DNA from: Steinernema hermaphroditum
Lineage: Eukaryota > Nematoda > Chromadorea > Rhabditida > Steinernematidae
Assembly (NCBI GenBank): GCA_030435675.1
Contig: CM059621.1
Span: forward strand, 372,001-436,000
Reading direction: 5' to 3'
Length of the DNA stretch: 64,000 nucleotides
Below the pieces are notes generated by a model. It was given only the letters and a program-made list of their open reading frames with translations. It had not been told where the DNA came from and made no database searches. Below are positions 11,267-22,217 of this stretch, piece by piece. The position numbers and the translations under genes were made by a program. The first letter of the stretch is position 1. The number at the start of each line of letters is the position of its first letter.

Positions 11267-14200
11267 TTAAATTAATGAGATGAATAGGGTGGCGATAATG
11301 AGGTTTGCGGTACTGTACAATAGCGTGGATGAGGATCTTCTTAACGATTTCGTCTGTCTTCTGAACGCAAGGATTCGTTCTTTGTGCCAAGCTGAGTAGT
11401 CGGCTGGGGCTAGCCACTGTTGGCAGGTGGATGGGATTCGATCGACGAGTTGGGAGGAGTTCAACAAGGCAACCAAGGCACTGAACATGTATTAAGGTAA
11501 ACGGCTGCTATGGTAAACTCACTGAGAAGAACGTTCGTTGAGTTGAAGGAGAAACTGCCACGCTTTCTCACCGCAGAACTGATCATTCTGCCAGATGTAA
11601 CACTTGTCGTAGATGGTTATAGTTCGGCATAGGTCCGACAGATTCTCTTCGATAGAGTGGATCCCGTTTTGGAGTAAGTCCACGACGCTGTTCTGCACCA
11701 TCTGAGCGTGGATATGGCACTTGCCGGAGATCTCGTCGCCGTGCTCGGCCCAGCACGGAAGGACCGAGGTGGTGAAGTCTACAAATACAGACTATTCTAT
11801 AGTAGCCATTAGAATATATATTCGGTTGCTGAGACATTTGACACACAGTTTTACCGGTTGACGGTCTTATAGTTCATCGAACTCTTGCAGGTCGAATCAT
11901 CCAAACCTTACAGAACTGGCTGACACTAAAAAATCTTAGCCGCTATTCTCATATGGAAGTTTCACTTAAAATTCTACTGCAAGTCCAGTTTAAAGAACAG
12001 GATCCCATCCGTTTCCTCCTCAAAATAACCACTGAAGATCAAGATATTGGGTTGATGCATTGAAAATGAGCCCCTTGGTAAACATCCTTTATTTTTACAA
12101 TATTTACTCCTGGGGTATAATTGATTGGTGCGTTGTTGAGTACATTTAGCTCTCACTCTACATCATCATTGGCGGCTTGTCCGTTACATTCCTCTTGATG
12201 TTGGGGGTCTATTTTGTTTTTATGATCATTTTTTGGCACCTCGAGATGGCGAAATACGAAGTGATGTATGGACTTCCTATGGTAGCATTTGTGTGATGGA
12301 CGGTGACTGCCTTCTACCACGTACATCCTTGGTTCTTGCCTATTGAATGCACCTACCGCTGCGGTCGTCGTATATCACAGCATGGGCTAACTCAAAAAGA
12401 TGGCCGTTTCGGATCACCATGTTCCATCAACTCCAATGTTTCCAAATGGTTAAGTACTATAACAGGGAACGGGGACATGCAGCAGATAGCCATCGCTCAC
12501 AGCTATCATGCCCACATAGTGACTTCACGAGCTCATTTCTACTTTAAGGAAAAAGAGGCCAAATGTAGAAAAAATGGCCCTTGTATTCCTAAAAAATACG
12601 ACTCTCCGAGGCCGTGTATTTTCAAGTTGACCCCCACAAAGGCTCTCCACTTTGAGCTGTGAGACTCATGTTCGTTGTTCGTATAGAGCTCTGTTAGCTC
12701 TATCTTACTGTCATCTGTACGCGTCCGTAAATGAAGATATCAGAGAAAGCCACTGAGAATAAGGTGAAGAGGTCGAAAATTTGACCAAAACCATTTTTCG
12801 ATTTTAAACCTCGGGTACTCTACGAACGAGGAATCCGAATGCGGGCCATAAAGTGGGCTGAAGTTGCTGATGCTAGCGGCAAATACCTTGATTAGATTGT
12901 GTGCCTTTTTGGTAATAAATATCTACTTTCAAAAAGGCTCATTTATTATGCATCAACCCAATACATCATCACTCGGTCGCTTGGTCATATTTCAGTGGGC
13001 TCAGATGTTCTCCCTATATGCTCGCTTGCACTCTTTTTGTTGATTTAGAATAACACAAATTGACCATTCGATGTGTTGGATTGTTGTGTCGATCTCTATC
13101 AATTGTTGTAGCGTGTAAGAGAGGGCGAAAAAAAAAATAAAAATAAGTGCCACTTGAATATAAACGCCACCAGTACAAACAGAACAAGCGTGGGACGGCA
13201 ATCAACAATGAACGCAGTTCTGACAGCGCACTCCTTTAAACATGAGTCATAGGCTAAATTTCGATGCGTTTTACGAGTTCATCAACGGCTTACACCGTCC
13301 AAGGCCTCTTATGAGCACACGCTCTGTGTGCAGCGGATTGAAAAGAGGTGAATGGCTATTCAATGCAATTCGTGCAACATTATAAAAACAAACATTGCCA
13401 AGGCTTAACGGAGTTCAAATAGAATGCGAGCAGAAGCTACTAATGTTACGATAAGATGATATTGGGTATTGCTTGCATAACAATGTTCCTTCTCCAGAAC
13501 ATCTCGACAGCATTTCGATATGGAGTGACAAAGTAGAGCGTTGCCAAGAAGGACAACATAACATCCCAAAAAGGCGTGTGACTCGTAAATGAAACCCAGA
13601 AGTATAGCGAATCAGATTTGATGTAGACCATGTAGCACAAGATACAAATTGGTATCACATCGAAGATGATTGGAAGGAAGAGAAGAACAACCAGGTTGAT
13701 GGTAAGACGCTGCTGGAGGTGATAGGTCCTCCTTGTCATATGGGCTGTTTGGGAATGTAGACGTAGAATGGTCAGAAAAGCCAGAACAATGGTGACAATA
13801 GACCCAAGAAGCATATACATTCCAATAGCGAGTGATATAAGCTTCATCATGTGGTAGTTGTCACTGCTGAAGCAAAGGAAAAACGTTCCTTTGTACTCAA
13901 AAATCTCGCCAGCCGCAACACCCGCGTAGGCAATGAAGCTGGCAATGATGGACATTTTGATGTGCACAGCCACGCATATGATCACTCCTTTATGGGTCTT
14001 CAAGAAGCTGACGTTGTTTATGGACCTGAGCTGGTCGTAGCGATAGAAGAAACATATAATTATGGCGACAGGAATATTTTCTACGCTTATAGCTGTTAGA
14101 AACACTGTACCAATGTGGAATTCCTTTCCGAAAGACGAGACCAGTCCAGTAAATCTAGCACATGACTTGTTAGACAATCTAGCGTAGATAGGTTGGAGGA

Positions 14201-17200
14201 GAATGGCATAGGTTCCCATAGTAGCGGCATACCAAATGGCCAGATTAAGAATCGTGTTTCGATAGATACGTATGCAAGGCGGCGACTTGAAGAGAACGCA
14301 GTAAAAGAAGGGAATGGCGAACGAACATGACAGTCCTGTGAAGAAATAGGAAAGGAATTTGTTCAGGTCATCGGGGGACATCGAATGATAGCCTACTCAG
14401 GAGAAAAAGAGCATATACTTTGCTAAACAATGTCGGAATGCTTATTTCATAGAACACAAATGAGAAATATAAATAATATAAGAATAAATGACACGTGAAT
14501 ATAATCGCATGTACAAACAGAACAAGCTTAGGATGCGGTTCTAACAGTGAACTCCTTTAAATATGAGTCATACGCCACATTTCAAGGTGTTCTTTCGACG
14601 CATGTTTGCGAGTTTAGCAATCGCTTACACCGTCCAAGGCATCTCATAATCACATGGCCTGTATGCAGGGGATTGAAAAGAGGTGAAAGAAAAAACGGTA
14701 AACAAAAAGGCTGAATTATGCTTATGTGCCACTTCCGCATTTCTTCCACGTCTTGCTCCTAAACGTTGATTTCCCAGTCACCTGCTTTGCACAAAATTTG
14801 AATATTCCTTTCCTATTTTTACTGCAAAGAGCAGCTCGTTAGCACAACAAAGGCTTTCCCGTCGTTCTCTCTACCGTCCGTTCCTCTTTTCCTCCCGTTT
14901 CGCACTCACAGGCCAGCACCGGTGTGTTACTAACCTTTCCCCTTTTCCTCGCAACAACTGTGTATGCCTTCGATCCCCCCGGTGCACTTGAAGCGTCGAC
15001 GCCTTTGCGCAAACGGTTGCACCCGCAGAGGATGGCGAAAGCACATGGCGTTGCAGTGGCCGAGGGACGCGCCGGCGCCGCCGTCGCCGCTGTCCGGAGT
15101 CAGACGCGGCGATGTCGACGACATCCTCTCGGGCGGCGGCGTCGGCGCCGCCGAAAGATCATTCTTTGCGAATGGGAGCGATCGGAGGAAAGTGCAAATT
15201 TTGGGCCTTCCCCGCGGTTCAATCAAAGATCGTCTGTTTTGATGACCGTGGAAAGAGAGCTGCACAGATGTTGGTGTTTGGAAGGCAGCCAAGTTCAGTT
15301 GGATGTGCTGCCACCAATTTTGTCCATATGACCGATGCCAATTTATGATCGAATTATCAAAACACAAAATGTTGTGTTGGTACAAACAAAGCCATAACTT
15401 TTAATCTGTTCAAAATTATTCAAAAAAGTGCAGAACAGCCTCAGTGAGCAGCCTTGGTTACGGCCGTATTTAACACAAAATCCAAGATCATACCTTCAGG
15501 TGAACACATTATTTTGAGGGGCTCCTTAGCACGGCCTTAGCAAGGGATGTATTATGTTTTCAGCCTAAGACTGTTCATTTTCATCCACGAGTTTGTGTCT
15601 TCTCAGAAACGTTAACCAAAGGTGGATCATGGTGAACTTTAATTTCAGACCTACCCATATGTTACTCTCAAGACTGAGCGCACCTCGAAAGCATGAACGA
15701 GTTACAAAAACGAGATTTAACCTGAGAAAGGACAACAAAAACTATGTGGGATTCCGATTCAGTTCGGAGTGACCTTTTGCGGCGATGCCTCCAAACCTCC
15801 AAACGTTTCGGAAAAATTTCTGCGATGGCCGCAAGACTGCGGATTGAAATTTCGTATCGTGTTTTCTGGAAGGCCGTCTTCCGGGAGTCAATTATTGCAT
15901 GGGATACTCGGTAGACCTTTTCCTCCAAGATGCTCAAAACCGCGAAGTTCAATGGGTTCAAATCGGGGCTGTTTGAGGGCCAATCTTCCTTGGTCCGGAA
16001 GTCTGGGATACAGCAGAAAGCCATTGTTGATTTTGCTCCAGGAACGGGCATCCAGTCTTACTTCAGCGAGATGCCGCTTCATCGCGAAGTCCGTGGCGTT
16101 CGTTTGGTCTGATTTCTTGGTCCAGAAGTCTGAGATTAGCTGCCGAGAGAAAGCCATTGTTGATTTGGCTCCGTGTCCAGTCTTAGTTCAGCGACCGCGG
16201 TCTGTTTCTGAAGTGCTCTTGCGCCCACGGAAGCAATGTATCCTTCAGGATCAGATTCTGGTACAAGGTGTTCGTAATTTACGTAAAAGTGTTTACCTAT
16301 GTAACATGGGTTCCACACAGAAGTCACAATAACACCCCACTCATATCGAAGTGATCAATTCGATCTGTAAACGCCCAGTCTGCGCATCCATTGATATCGC
16401 TTTCGGCTGCAGCCGTTTTGCACTTTTTCGCGCCCCGCCATGGGCGGAGCCCCGCCGTCGATCGAATAAAGATGTCCTCGCCGATCGCGACGGGCCATTA
16501 CTGTTCGTTCGCCTCTTTCCCTCAGCGCGCGATCGCCACCAAAAGAAGTTGATCTGCACCTAACATGTCGAAACGAATCGCCATTCTTGGATACGGAAAT
16601 TGGTAGGTTCCAGCTGATCCAATTGGTCAATGTGGGAGATCTATTTAGGGCCACGACGATTGCCAAAGTTGTCGGCGAGAATGTGCACAAATACTCTGAA
16701 TTCGACACTACCATAGCGATGTGGGTTAAGCCGAAGGAATTCAATGGAAGACGCCTGACTGACATCATCAACGAAGATCATGAGAACCCGCGTTTTCTGC
16801 CGAACGTCAAATTGCCCATTAACGTGGTAAGCCCTTTGTAGGCCTTCCCGACATGAGTCATTCCATCTGAGGCTTGTAGGTCGCCTTCAGTTGCCTGAAA
16901 GACGCCGTCAAAAACGCGAACATTTTGATCTTCGTCACCCCCCACCAGATGGTGGAGGACGTCTGCACCCAGATCAAAGGTCACGTGCACGAGGAAGCCG
17001 TCGGCATCTCTCTTATCAAGGTAACCTTTCGTTTTTTGGCCCTTTCCAACGATAGTCCTAGGGAATGGCCACGAAAGCCGATGGATCGGCCAGCGCTATA
17101 TCCGATGAGATCCGCGGCCATCTCAACATCGATATCTCCGTTCTCATGGGCGCCAACCTGGCCGCCGAAGTGGCCACGGGAGGATTTGCCGAGGCGACTG

Positions 17201-20200
17201 TTGGGTGCATCCACCCCGAACACGGCGAGATGTTCCAGCGCATGTTCGACACCGAGAACTTTCGTATCAATGTCGTTCGTGATGTTTACACCGTGGAGAT
17301 GTGTGGTGCCCTTAAGGTGAGGAATAGATGTAAATAATAGAGGGGATGGGACCAAAACAATGTAAAAAAGGGTGTGGATGTCGAAGACAAGGGTGCATAT
17401 GAGGTCCACTTTTCGTTACTGGTAGTCATCGATCCGTGGCATGTAAACCCGGGAGCAAAAGTCCAAAGATTTGCCTTCTTCGTCTTCTTGTCCCATTACA
17501 CGGATGTCAATAAGTTCGACCTCAGATTTTGACCCTGTCGGAGTGAAACCCAATTCTACACCTCATCCTTATCACCATCCCATTTTAGAACATCATCGCC
17601 TGTGCGGTCGGTTTCGCCGAAGGGCTTCGCTTCGGCACGAACGCCAAGGCGGCCATCATCCGCCTCGGCATGCACGAGATGATCAAGTTCATCGAGACCT
17701 TCTACCCTGGCAGCGACCTCAAGACCTTCTTCGAGTCCTGTGGCCTCGCCGACCTGATCGCCACCTGCGAAGGAGGCCGCAACAAACGCGTTTGTGAAGC
17801 TTTCGTCAAGTCGGACAAGGCGATGCACGAGGTCGAGAAGGAGGTGATCGCAAATGGCCAGAGCGCGCAGGGACCACCCACCGCCTCCGAGATCTACACC
17901 ATCCTTTCGCAAGTGGGCCTCGAAGACAGTTTCCCCATTTTCACTGTTGTACACCGTATCTGCACCCGTCAGGTGCCCGCTTCCGAACTCAAAAATTGCC
18001 TTAAGAACCACACTCTGCATCAGACGGTTCAGAGCAAGGAAGACAGCTCGAGTAATTCAAGTGGCGTCTCATACTGAAATGCCTCCATCGGTCCCCATTC
18101 TATGGTCTTCATCAGTCTTCCCCACGGCTCTCTTTAAGAAGCTCTCACCCCCGGTTCTTTACTGGTCTCAACTAGCACTCACTTCAATGTTCACTTGTTC
18201 TCAGCCTCATTAATTGTACATACTATTGTAGAACTCATGATATTTCACACCTATCAACCTTGTTCCATGTTAAGCACTACCAGTCAAACAACAAAAAGAA
18301 CAATTTAGGTATCTCGACTGGCGCCCTCATAACTTAACCTTACTGAATCATTTCGTCTGAACCATTGGTGCCTCAGGTTCCCTGTATATAACAATATCGA
18401 ATCCTCTTCTTTTCTTCCACTTAGACAATTTTTACCCTACGGCACCGCACCTTACGTTTCGCACGTTCGCCAGTCGATTCCTGACTGGATAACCCTTTAG
18501 GGAACTTAATATTGTACCGCGATTTTCTGTGTTCCTTTGATTTTAAATTCTCGGATGGACGGATCTAATGCAGAGAATAAACGCCTCTGTGTGTCTTTGA
18601 AGTGTTGATGTGCAGCAACCCAGCCGGCTGAAAGTTTCGAAATAGGTTTTCCGATGAATTTCTGCTCATGGGTCCTCTCGGGAGGTCATAAACGCGTTGC
18701 GCTTGATCATTAAACATGCCTGAATGTATTCACTTAACTGATTTGTTAGTAAATATACATCTCAAATTACCGAGAGTGTGCGAAAGGGGCAGCTGTAAAA
18801 CTTGGAAATTGATAGATTTGGATGAATGGAAAACATGGATCAAGGTGATCGCTGCGGGGTGTAGATTCATATTTACCTTTATATACAGATATGTTTTTAA
18901 TTTCCTTCATTTTTTCGCCATTTCCACCCGTGGACGGTCATGGATGATTATGAATCATTCTGTAGATCATTTGCTATCTTCGACCCCTATATATAAACGG
19001 AGAACCGACGGGTCCGTTGGTCTGTGTGTGTGTGTTTTTCTGTGCGCATGGAGAAAACACCCACACAAAATAAGGACCCTGAGGGGAACCGAACCCGACA
19101 CCGCCCGCTTACAAACTCAGAACGTTCGCAATGAGCCACACAGACAGTTCAGATGGTAGCGCTCTACTTCTACTATGTCTCTGGCGATGCTACGCCCGCA
19201 GGGCTATGGTGTCTGGCTGCCCGCAGGGCTACAGTTTTAGGCCCCAACTTCAGCCCTATCCATGAGCGCCAATCTTCCGCCCGCAGGGCTACGGGCTAAT
19301 TGGCTTTTAGTACCTGGAGAGCGCGAATTCGCGCGCAGCCGGGTTTATGATAATAAATCTCTCGAAATACGTACCAGGATCATTTCCGTAGGCGTTGCAA
19401 ATGGTCGTCCACGACTTTTGACCGATGAAAAGGGCGTTCCGCGCTGGCGACTCGCGACACTGGCCCAAGCAGCTGAGGTAGACACGGTTCGTCTGGCAGA
19501 TGTCACCCACTTTCGCCACGACGTCATCGGCGCCGTCCGCTTTTCGACGAGTGCCGGTGGCTGATGAGTGCTTTGAAGTCGCGCGGAGAACGCTTTGTAG
19601 TGGGGTGACCAGCTCGATCGACCATTCTCCTGAGGTGTCCTGGACAATGGATTGCATCTCGTTCATCTAAATGGGTATCCTTGAGAGCGAGAGTGAGGAT
19701 TGGAACGATTGAACTCAAAATAAAGGGAGCCTGGCCTGGTAAAAACACTGTTCAAGGGTATAGCTCGACTTTTTTTTGTTATTTTTGGGTCCCTTGCTTT
19801 TAGAATTTGCTCATAGATCACCATTTATGCCAGCCGTTATTCTAACCACGAAAGTCAACATAACAAAAACATTAAAAACCACTTCGCATGGTCCCTTTGT
19901 GCAGTTCTACAGGCTTCCAACCAAAGCAATTCAGTATGCACAATTCGTAAAAACAGATGACATCTGTCCTGTTAGTAGCCGCAGCAGACTGATCCATATC
20001 TCATTTTGATTTATCATCAAGCGACAATATATCACTTTTTTCGCATTTCTATTGGCTTTAAAAACAATTTTCTCTCGTACGTCTGGCTTTTCATCCTTTA
20101 AAAAGTGAAATATTTTATTATACTATGCTCAGTGCTGCTTTGCCGAACCTTTTTTCCTTCTTTTTGAGAAATGTGCCATGTTTGCTTGACCTTAAGATCC

Positions 20201-21208
20201 AGAAGCGGAACGTTTTGTCTGACTCCATTTATCACAAATGACTGAAAGTGATTTATGAACCAATAGAGGAGATTCACTTAAGCTGTCCGTTCCACTGTTT
20301 TTTTAAATACACATCAAAGTGCCTTGGTAGAAATGGGTCCAAACGGTCATGGTTCCCTAATTACGCAACGCTTGCTGACCACTCGACTTAGAACTTTGTT
20401 GCGACCACCTAATTCGCTCTCTCCATTACTTTCATTGATTTCTTGTTTGCACATACACTGCTTGCCATCACAATTGAATCCTCAACCTAACACCTGAATG
20501 GCCGTTATCGATGATCTTGACTGAGCTCCGCGAGTGATTAGATTACGCGGTAGCCGGCGACCACCAGCACCATCAGAGACAGCTGAGGATCAGCTTTCAA
20601 GCTTGTGAAATGACACGGGTTTTTCAAGTTTAGGATCGAATGATGTTGGAATGTCACAATGAAACGGTCAACATTAACATTAACATGATCCACTTGAAAA
20701 AGCCGTTCGGTCAATTGGACCGTTTCCTGTTGGTTAAGGAAGGCAGCAGGCAAGGAAGAGGTGCGTATCAAGTGCACATCATGCACGGCTACCATGTACA
20801 AGGGATTTTAAAAGTTGGACTATAGAATGTGGCAATAGAGCTACCATCGACGGATACGTTGTTGGTGGTTTACGTTGTGTGTGGCCCTCAATTTTGCATA
20901 TTGCTATAAGTTATTATCAATTTGAAAAGCGAACAGAAAACGACATAGTTAGATATGCAAACAGCCTGCTTATCTCAAGGATTCACATTCTTTGAAATGG
21001 TCACGCAACGCCGAACCCTTAGCAGTTCTGAAGGGTTAGCACTTTGTTTTCCATTTTTAGACATGAACGCAAAAAAAATCGCTAAACTCACATAGTTATC
21101 CTTGCACTTCAGAAGACATGGATCTGGAGGAGCTCTTGCGATAGTCACCTCCGGCATCAGAAGACATCCAGCCACGAGCAGCAAAGTAATTTTCAAATTG
21201 GCCGACAT
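11267..21208 (-). CDS. CPG4/DUF19-like secreted Cys-rich protein, probably GPI-anchored, giant introns
   Basis: Read on the minus strand, the exons are 21092-21208, 19375-19666, 11523-11778 and 11267-11480 (292 residues). Exon 1 encodes a signal peptide (MSANLKITLLLVAGCLLMPE) and CLLKC. Exon 2 has ICQTNRVYLSCLGQCRES and a WTTIC motif. Exon 3 has LPCW, LCRTITIYDKC and QFCGEKAW. Exon 4 ends in SSS followed by a hydrophobic tail, as in GPI-anchored proteins. All junctions are GT-AG and in phase (0, 1, 2). The Cys spacing resembles nematode chondroitin-proteoglycan-4 / T20D4.11-like domains; that family name is my inference. Intron 2 is 7.6 kb and encloses three other loci, including gpdh on the opposite strand. 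The alternative is two separate truncated genes, but phase, strand, order and domain halves all fit one. TCTGCAG just before the ATG could be a trans-splice acceptor. Confidence 0.6.
12066..12296 (+). pseudogene. Fragment of a membrane protein with an in-frame stop
   Basis: An ATG at 12066 opens a frame with aromatic and hydrophobic content (NILYFYNIYSW...). It is broken by TAG at 12147 and then continues in the same frame with a clear membrane segment (LYIIIGGLSVTFLLMLGVYF) to a TGA at 12294. The second part could instead be an exon beginning at the acceptor-like ACATTTAG. It looks like debris of a multi-pass membrane protein, perhaps a chemoreceptor, but does not align by eye with the receptors elsewhere in the window. 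Confidence 0.25.
12297..13445. other. Intronic/intergenic region with orphan receptor-promoter copy
   Basis: No gene was recognised. The region 13130-13345 is a diverged copy of the sequence upstream of the adjacent chemoreceptor (see the separate entry). The rest, including a 119-codon frame from 12303, has no recognisable domain. Confidence 0.5.
13130..13345 (-). promoter_or_regulatory. Orphan duplicate of the chemoreceptor upstream region
   Basis: This stretch matches 14478-14690 in the same order and orientation. Shared blocks include GTACAAACAGAACAAGC, CTCCTTTAAA.ATGAGTCATA, GCTTACACCGTCCAAGGC and GGATTGAAAAGAGGTGAA. The 14478-14690 copy lies directly upstream of the minus-strand receptor at 13446-14381. 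This copy lies downstream of that receptor and has no receptor of its own. It is best explained as the remnant promoter of a lost tandem duplicate. Confidence 0.6.
13446..14381 (-). CDS. Seven-transmembrane chemoreceptor, Str superfamily
   Basis: This is an intronless 311-residue protein starting MSPDDLNKFLSYF. It has about seven hydrophobic segments and a conserved extracellular Cys pair (NKSCARF after TM2-3 and FFLCFSSD before TM5). A FFYRYDQL motif lies at the cytoplasmic end of TM3-4. A charged third loop (TYHLQQRLTINLV) precedes TM6, and a TM7 tail reads FVTPYRNAVEMF. The PYR motif after TM7 is typical of Srh/Str-superfamily nematode odorant receptors, which act in ciliated chemosensory neurons; ligands are unknown. 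It is clearly paralogous to the pair at 33.3-35.7 kb and to the fragment at the right edge. It lies inside the large intron of the CPG4-like gene on the same strand. The start is supported by the aligned MSPD start at 34759. Confidence 0.88.
   Translation of the reverse strand: MSPDDLNKFLSYFFTGLSCSFAIPFFYCVLFKSPPCIRIYRNTILNLAIWYAATMGTYAILLQPIYARLSNKSCARFTGLVSSFGKEFHIGTVFLTAISVENIPVAIIICFFYRYDQLRSINNVSFLKTHKGVIICVAVHIKMSIIASFIAYAGVAAGEIFEYKGTFFLCFSSDNYHMMKLISLAIGMYMLLGSIVTIVLAFLTILRLHSQTAHMTRRTYHLQQRLTINLVVLLFLPIIFDVIPICILCYMVYIKSDSLYFWVSFTSHTPFWDVMLSFLATLYFVTPYRNAVEMFWRRNIVMQAIPNIILS
14478..14690 (-). promoter_or_regulatory. Upstream region of chemoreceptor, conserved in duplicate
   Basis: The sequence upstream of the receptor ATG is preserved block by block in the orphan copy at 13130-13345. 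The shared blocks are CTCCTTTAAA.ATGAGTCATA, CTTACACCGTCCAAGGC and GGATTGAAAAGAGGTGAA. Conservation of noncoding blocks between two diverged copies suggests regulatory content, but recent duplication alone could also explain it. Confidence 0.45.
14964..15242 (+). CDS. Candidate 92-residue basic, Gly/Pro-rich protein
   Basis: An ATG frame in a GC-rich island encodes a basic N-terminus (HLKRRRLCANGCTRRGWRKH), a Pro/Ala stretch, an acidic-Gly segment (GDVDDILSGGGVGAAERSFF) and a hydrophilic end (GLPRGSIKDRLF). Third-position G/C is high, which also happens by composition in GC-rich islands, and the other frames are open too. No domain is recognised. It lies in the large intron of the CPG4-like gene. 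Confidence 0.28.
   Translation: MPSIPPVHLKRRRLCANGCTRRGWRKHMALQWPRDAPAPPSPLSGVRRGDVDDILSGGGVGAAERSFFANGSDRRKVQILGLPRGSIKDRLF
15668..16327 (-). pseudogene. Mariner-type transposase fossil with internal duplication
   Basis: On the minus strand the conserved catalytic-domain block DWPSNSPDLNPLNFAVLSIL is intact, followed by typical C-terminal sequence (EEKVYRVSHAI...). It is characteristic of mariner/Tc1-superfamily transposases. The preceding block (GAKSTMAFC.....F) is present twice in tandem, about 125 bp apart (units near 16030-16065 and 16150-16190, both with AAATCAACAATGGCTTTCT). The copies are in different frames relative to each other. The N-terminal DNA-binding domain is absent, so the copy is inactive. 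Confidence 0.75.
16565..18077 (+). CDS. gpdh: Glycerol-3-phosphate dehydrogenase (NAD+), cytosolic
   Basis: Exons are 16565-16602, 16649-16826, 16880-17020, 17062-17316 and 17589-18077, giving 366 residues with all phases compatible. The enzyme interconverts dihydroxyacetone phosphate and glycerol-3-phosphate with NADH. It feeds glycerolipid synthesis and, in nematodes, osmoprotective glycerol production. Visible motifs are the N-terminal Rossmann loop GYGNWATTIAK, NANILIFVTPHQ, the active-site lysine regions SLIKGMA and GALKNIIACAVGFAEGL, and the glycerol-phosphate-binding CEGGRNKRVCEAF. The canonical loop reads G-S-G-N-W-G, so the final Gly is Ala here. That residue falls at the exon 1-2 junction, and no better splice choice restores it. 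The C-terminal tail is Ser-rich and variable. The gene lies inside the large intron of the opposite-strand CPG4-like gene. Confidence 0.95.
18078..19374. other. gpdh 3' region and repeat-bearing intronic sequence
   Basis: This holds the gpdh downstream region, including an AATAAA near 18576. A 147-codon frame at 18716-19159 overlaps a tRNA-like repeat and shows no domain; I regard it as chance. Several copies of CCCGCAGGGCTA lie between about 19190 and 19290. Confidence 0.5.
19066..19140 (-). repeat. tRNA-derived SINE-like sequence, copy 1
   Basis: On the minus strand the sequence reads as a degenerate tRNA: an A-box-like TGTGGCTCATTGCGAACG, then a B-box-like GGGTTCGGTTCCCCTCAGGG about 40 bases later. 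A second copy at 50893-50967 shares most positions. The similarity extends past the tRNA-like part, with GTAGCGCTCT/GTAAGCGCTCT and the CCGCCCGCAG.GCTAC blocks next to each copy, so this is a repeat family and not two tRNA genes. Confidence 0.6.
19667..21091. other. First intron of the CPG4-like gene
   Basis: This 1.4-kb intron holds nothing I can name. A minus-strand frame at 20538-20801 (ending VVAGYRVI) is preceded by an acceptor-like AACCAACAG. It has no recognised domain and is not needed to join the flanking exons, which are in phase without it. Confidence 0.45.
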
Positions 21209-22217
21209 GCCTGCAGAACCGGGAGAGCGAACAGTGAACAGCGGAGCTCTCAGTTTTGATGTCCAAATCGGGACGAATTAAAGCAATCCATCTCGGTGTC
21301 CCTGAGGGGGTATCGCCCCGCGCGGCGACAACAAACGAATCGCTCGACGGCGCGCTTCTGAAAATTATTCAATTCGACTCGGGGTCAAGGGCTCGCCGAA
21401 GAGCCTATTTACATAAAAGTGGCAACTGGCGGCGCGGCCGGTTGGGCAACGCTGACTGACAGGATGAATTAATTAGCCGGGAATCCCCCTAGGCGGGCCC
21501 CTTTTGGACGCACAAAATCATATTTGCATATGTTTTCTGTTGAGGACAATGTTGCACGAAAATGAAATTAGCACGCGCCGCAGGCGAATCTGGTTGAAAT
21601 GGGGGTCATTTAATCTGGTTCCGCGTGGGAACGAAAAAGGGCGTGTTTATGTCTTTTGAGGGGAACCATCAATTAAAAATGACATTGGGGGATGGGTCAA
21701 CAACATTTATTATTCTTTCGAAGTTCGGAACTTGTTGATGGTAGCTTTAACGATATGAAACTGGATATCTGATACAAGGCAAAGGTCACTCAATGGCAGA
21801 GTTGACTGCAGAAATGGCAAAACCGAACTTTCGGATACCCGAATCCAGAACTCGAAACTTTCGGGTGCAGAACACAAAAAACGCGACGTGAAAAACAAAA
21901 CCCGCCAACTGGCAATATGGTGTTTTAATTTTAAGCAGTATTCCTGTATCAATTCGGGATTCCTGGTACAGCGCAATTGGACTGAAACACTTCAGTCAAG
22001 TGAACTCTTGAACGCGCGTACAAGATCTCCTGTCTATTCGCACTCTTCGAATACAAAACTGGCCCTGTACCTCAAGCGTTTGTGAATGAATAACACTTGT
22101 TATTTATTTTCATATTTTATTCAGTGAAACAGCGATTAATGTTAATCTGATCTATACTTTTGTTAGCATGTAGTGCACTAGCAATATGCGACCAGGATTG
22201 GCAGAGCAGTCAGTGCT
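21209..22217. other. Intergenic region
   Basis: No gene was recognised. The first bases upstream of the CPG4-like ATG (about 21209-21240 on the minus strand) include a TCTGCAG acceptor that could serve trans-splicing. The remainder contains short CG-rich and AT-rich segments with no clear frames. Confidence 0.5.

Noticed and set aside
15769..16332. 187-codon plus-strand frame
   Set aside because: It is antisense to the mariner transposase fossil, whose conserved motif is on the minus strand.
17556..18020. 154-codon minus-strand frame
   Set aside because: It is antisense to gpdh exon 5, which has unambiguous homology.
18716..19159. 147-codon plus-strand frame
   Set aside because: Runs into a tRNA-like SINE copy and a TGTGTGTG tract; no recognised domain.
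20538..20801. Extra exon of the CPG4-like gene
   Set aside because: Flanking exons join in phase without it, and it has its own stop.
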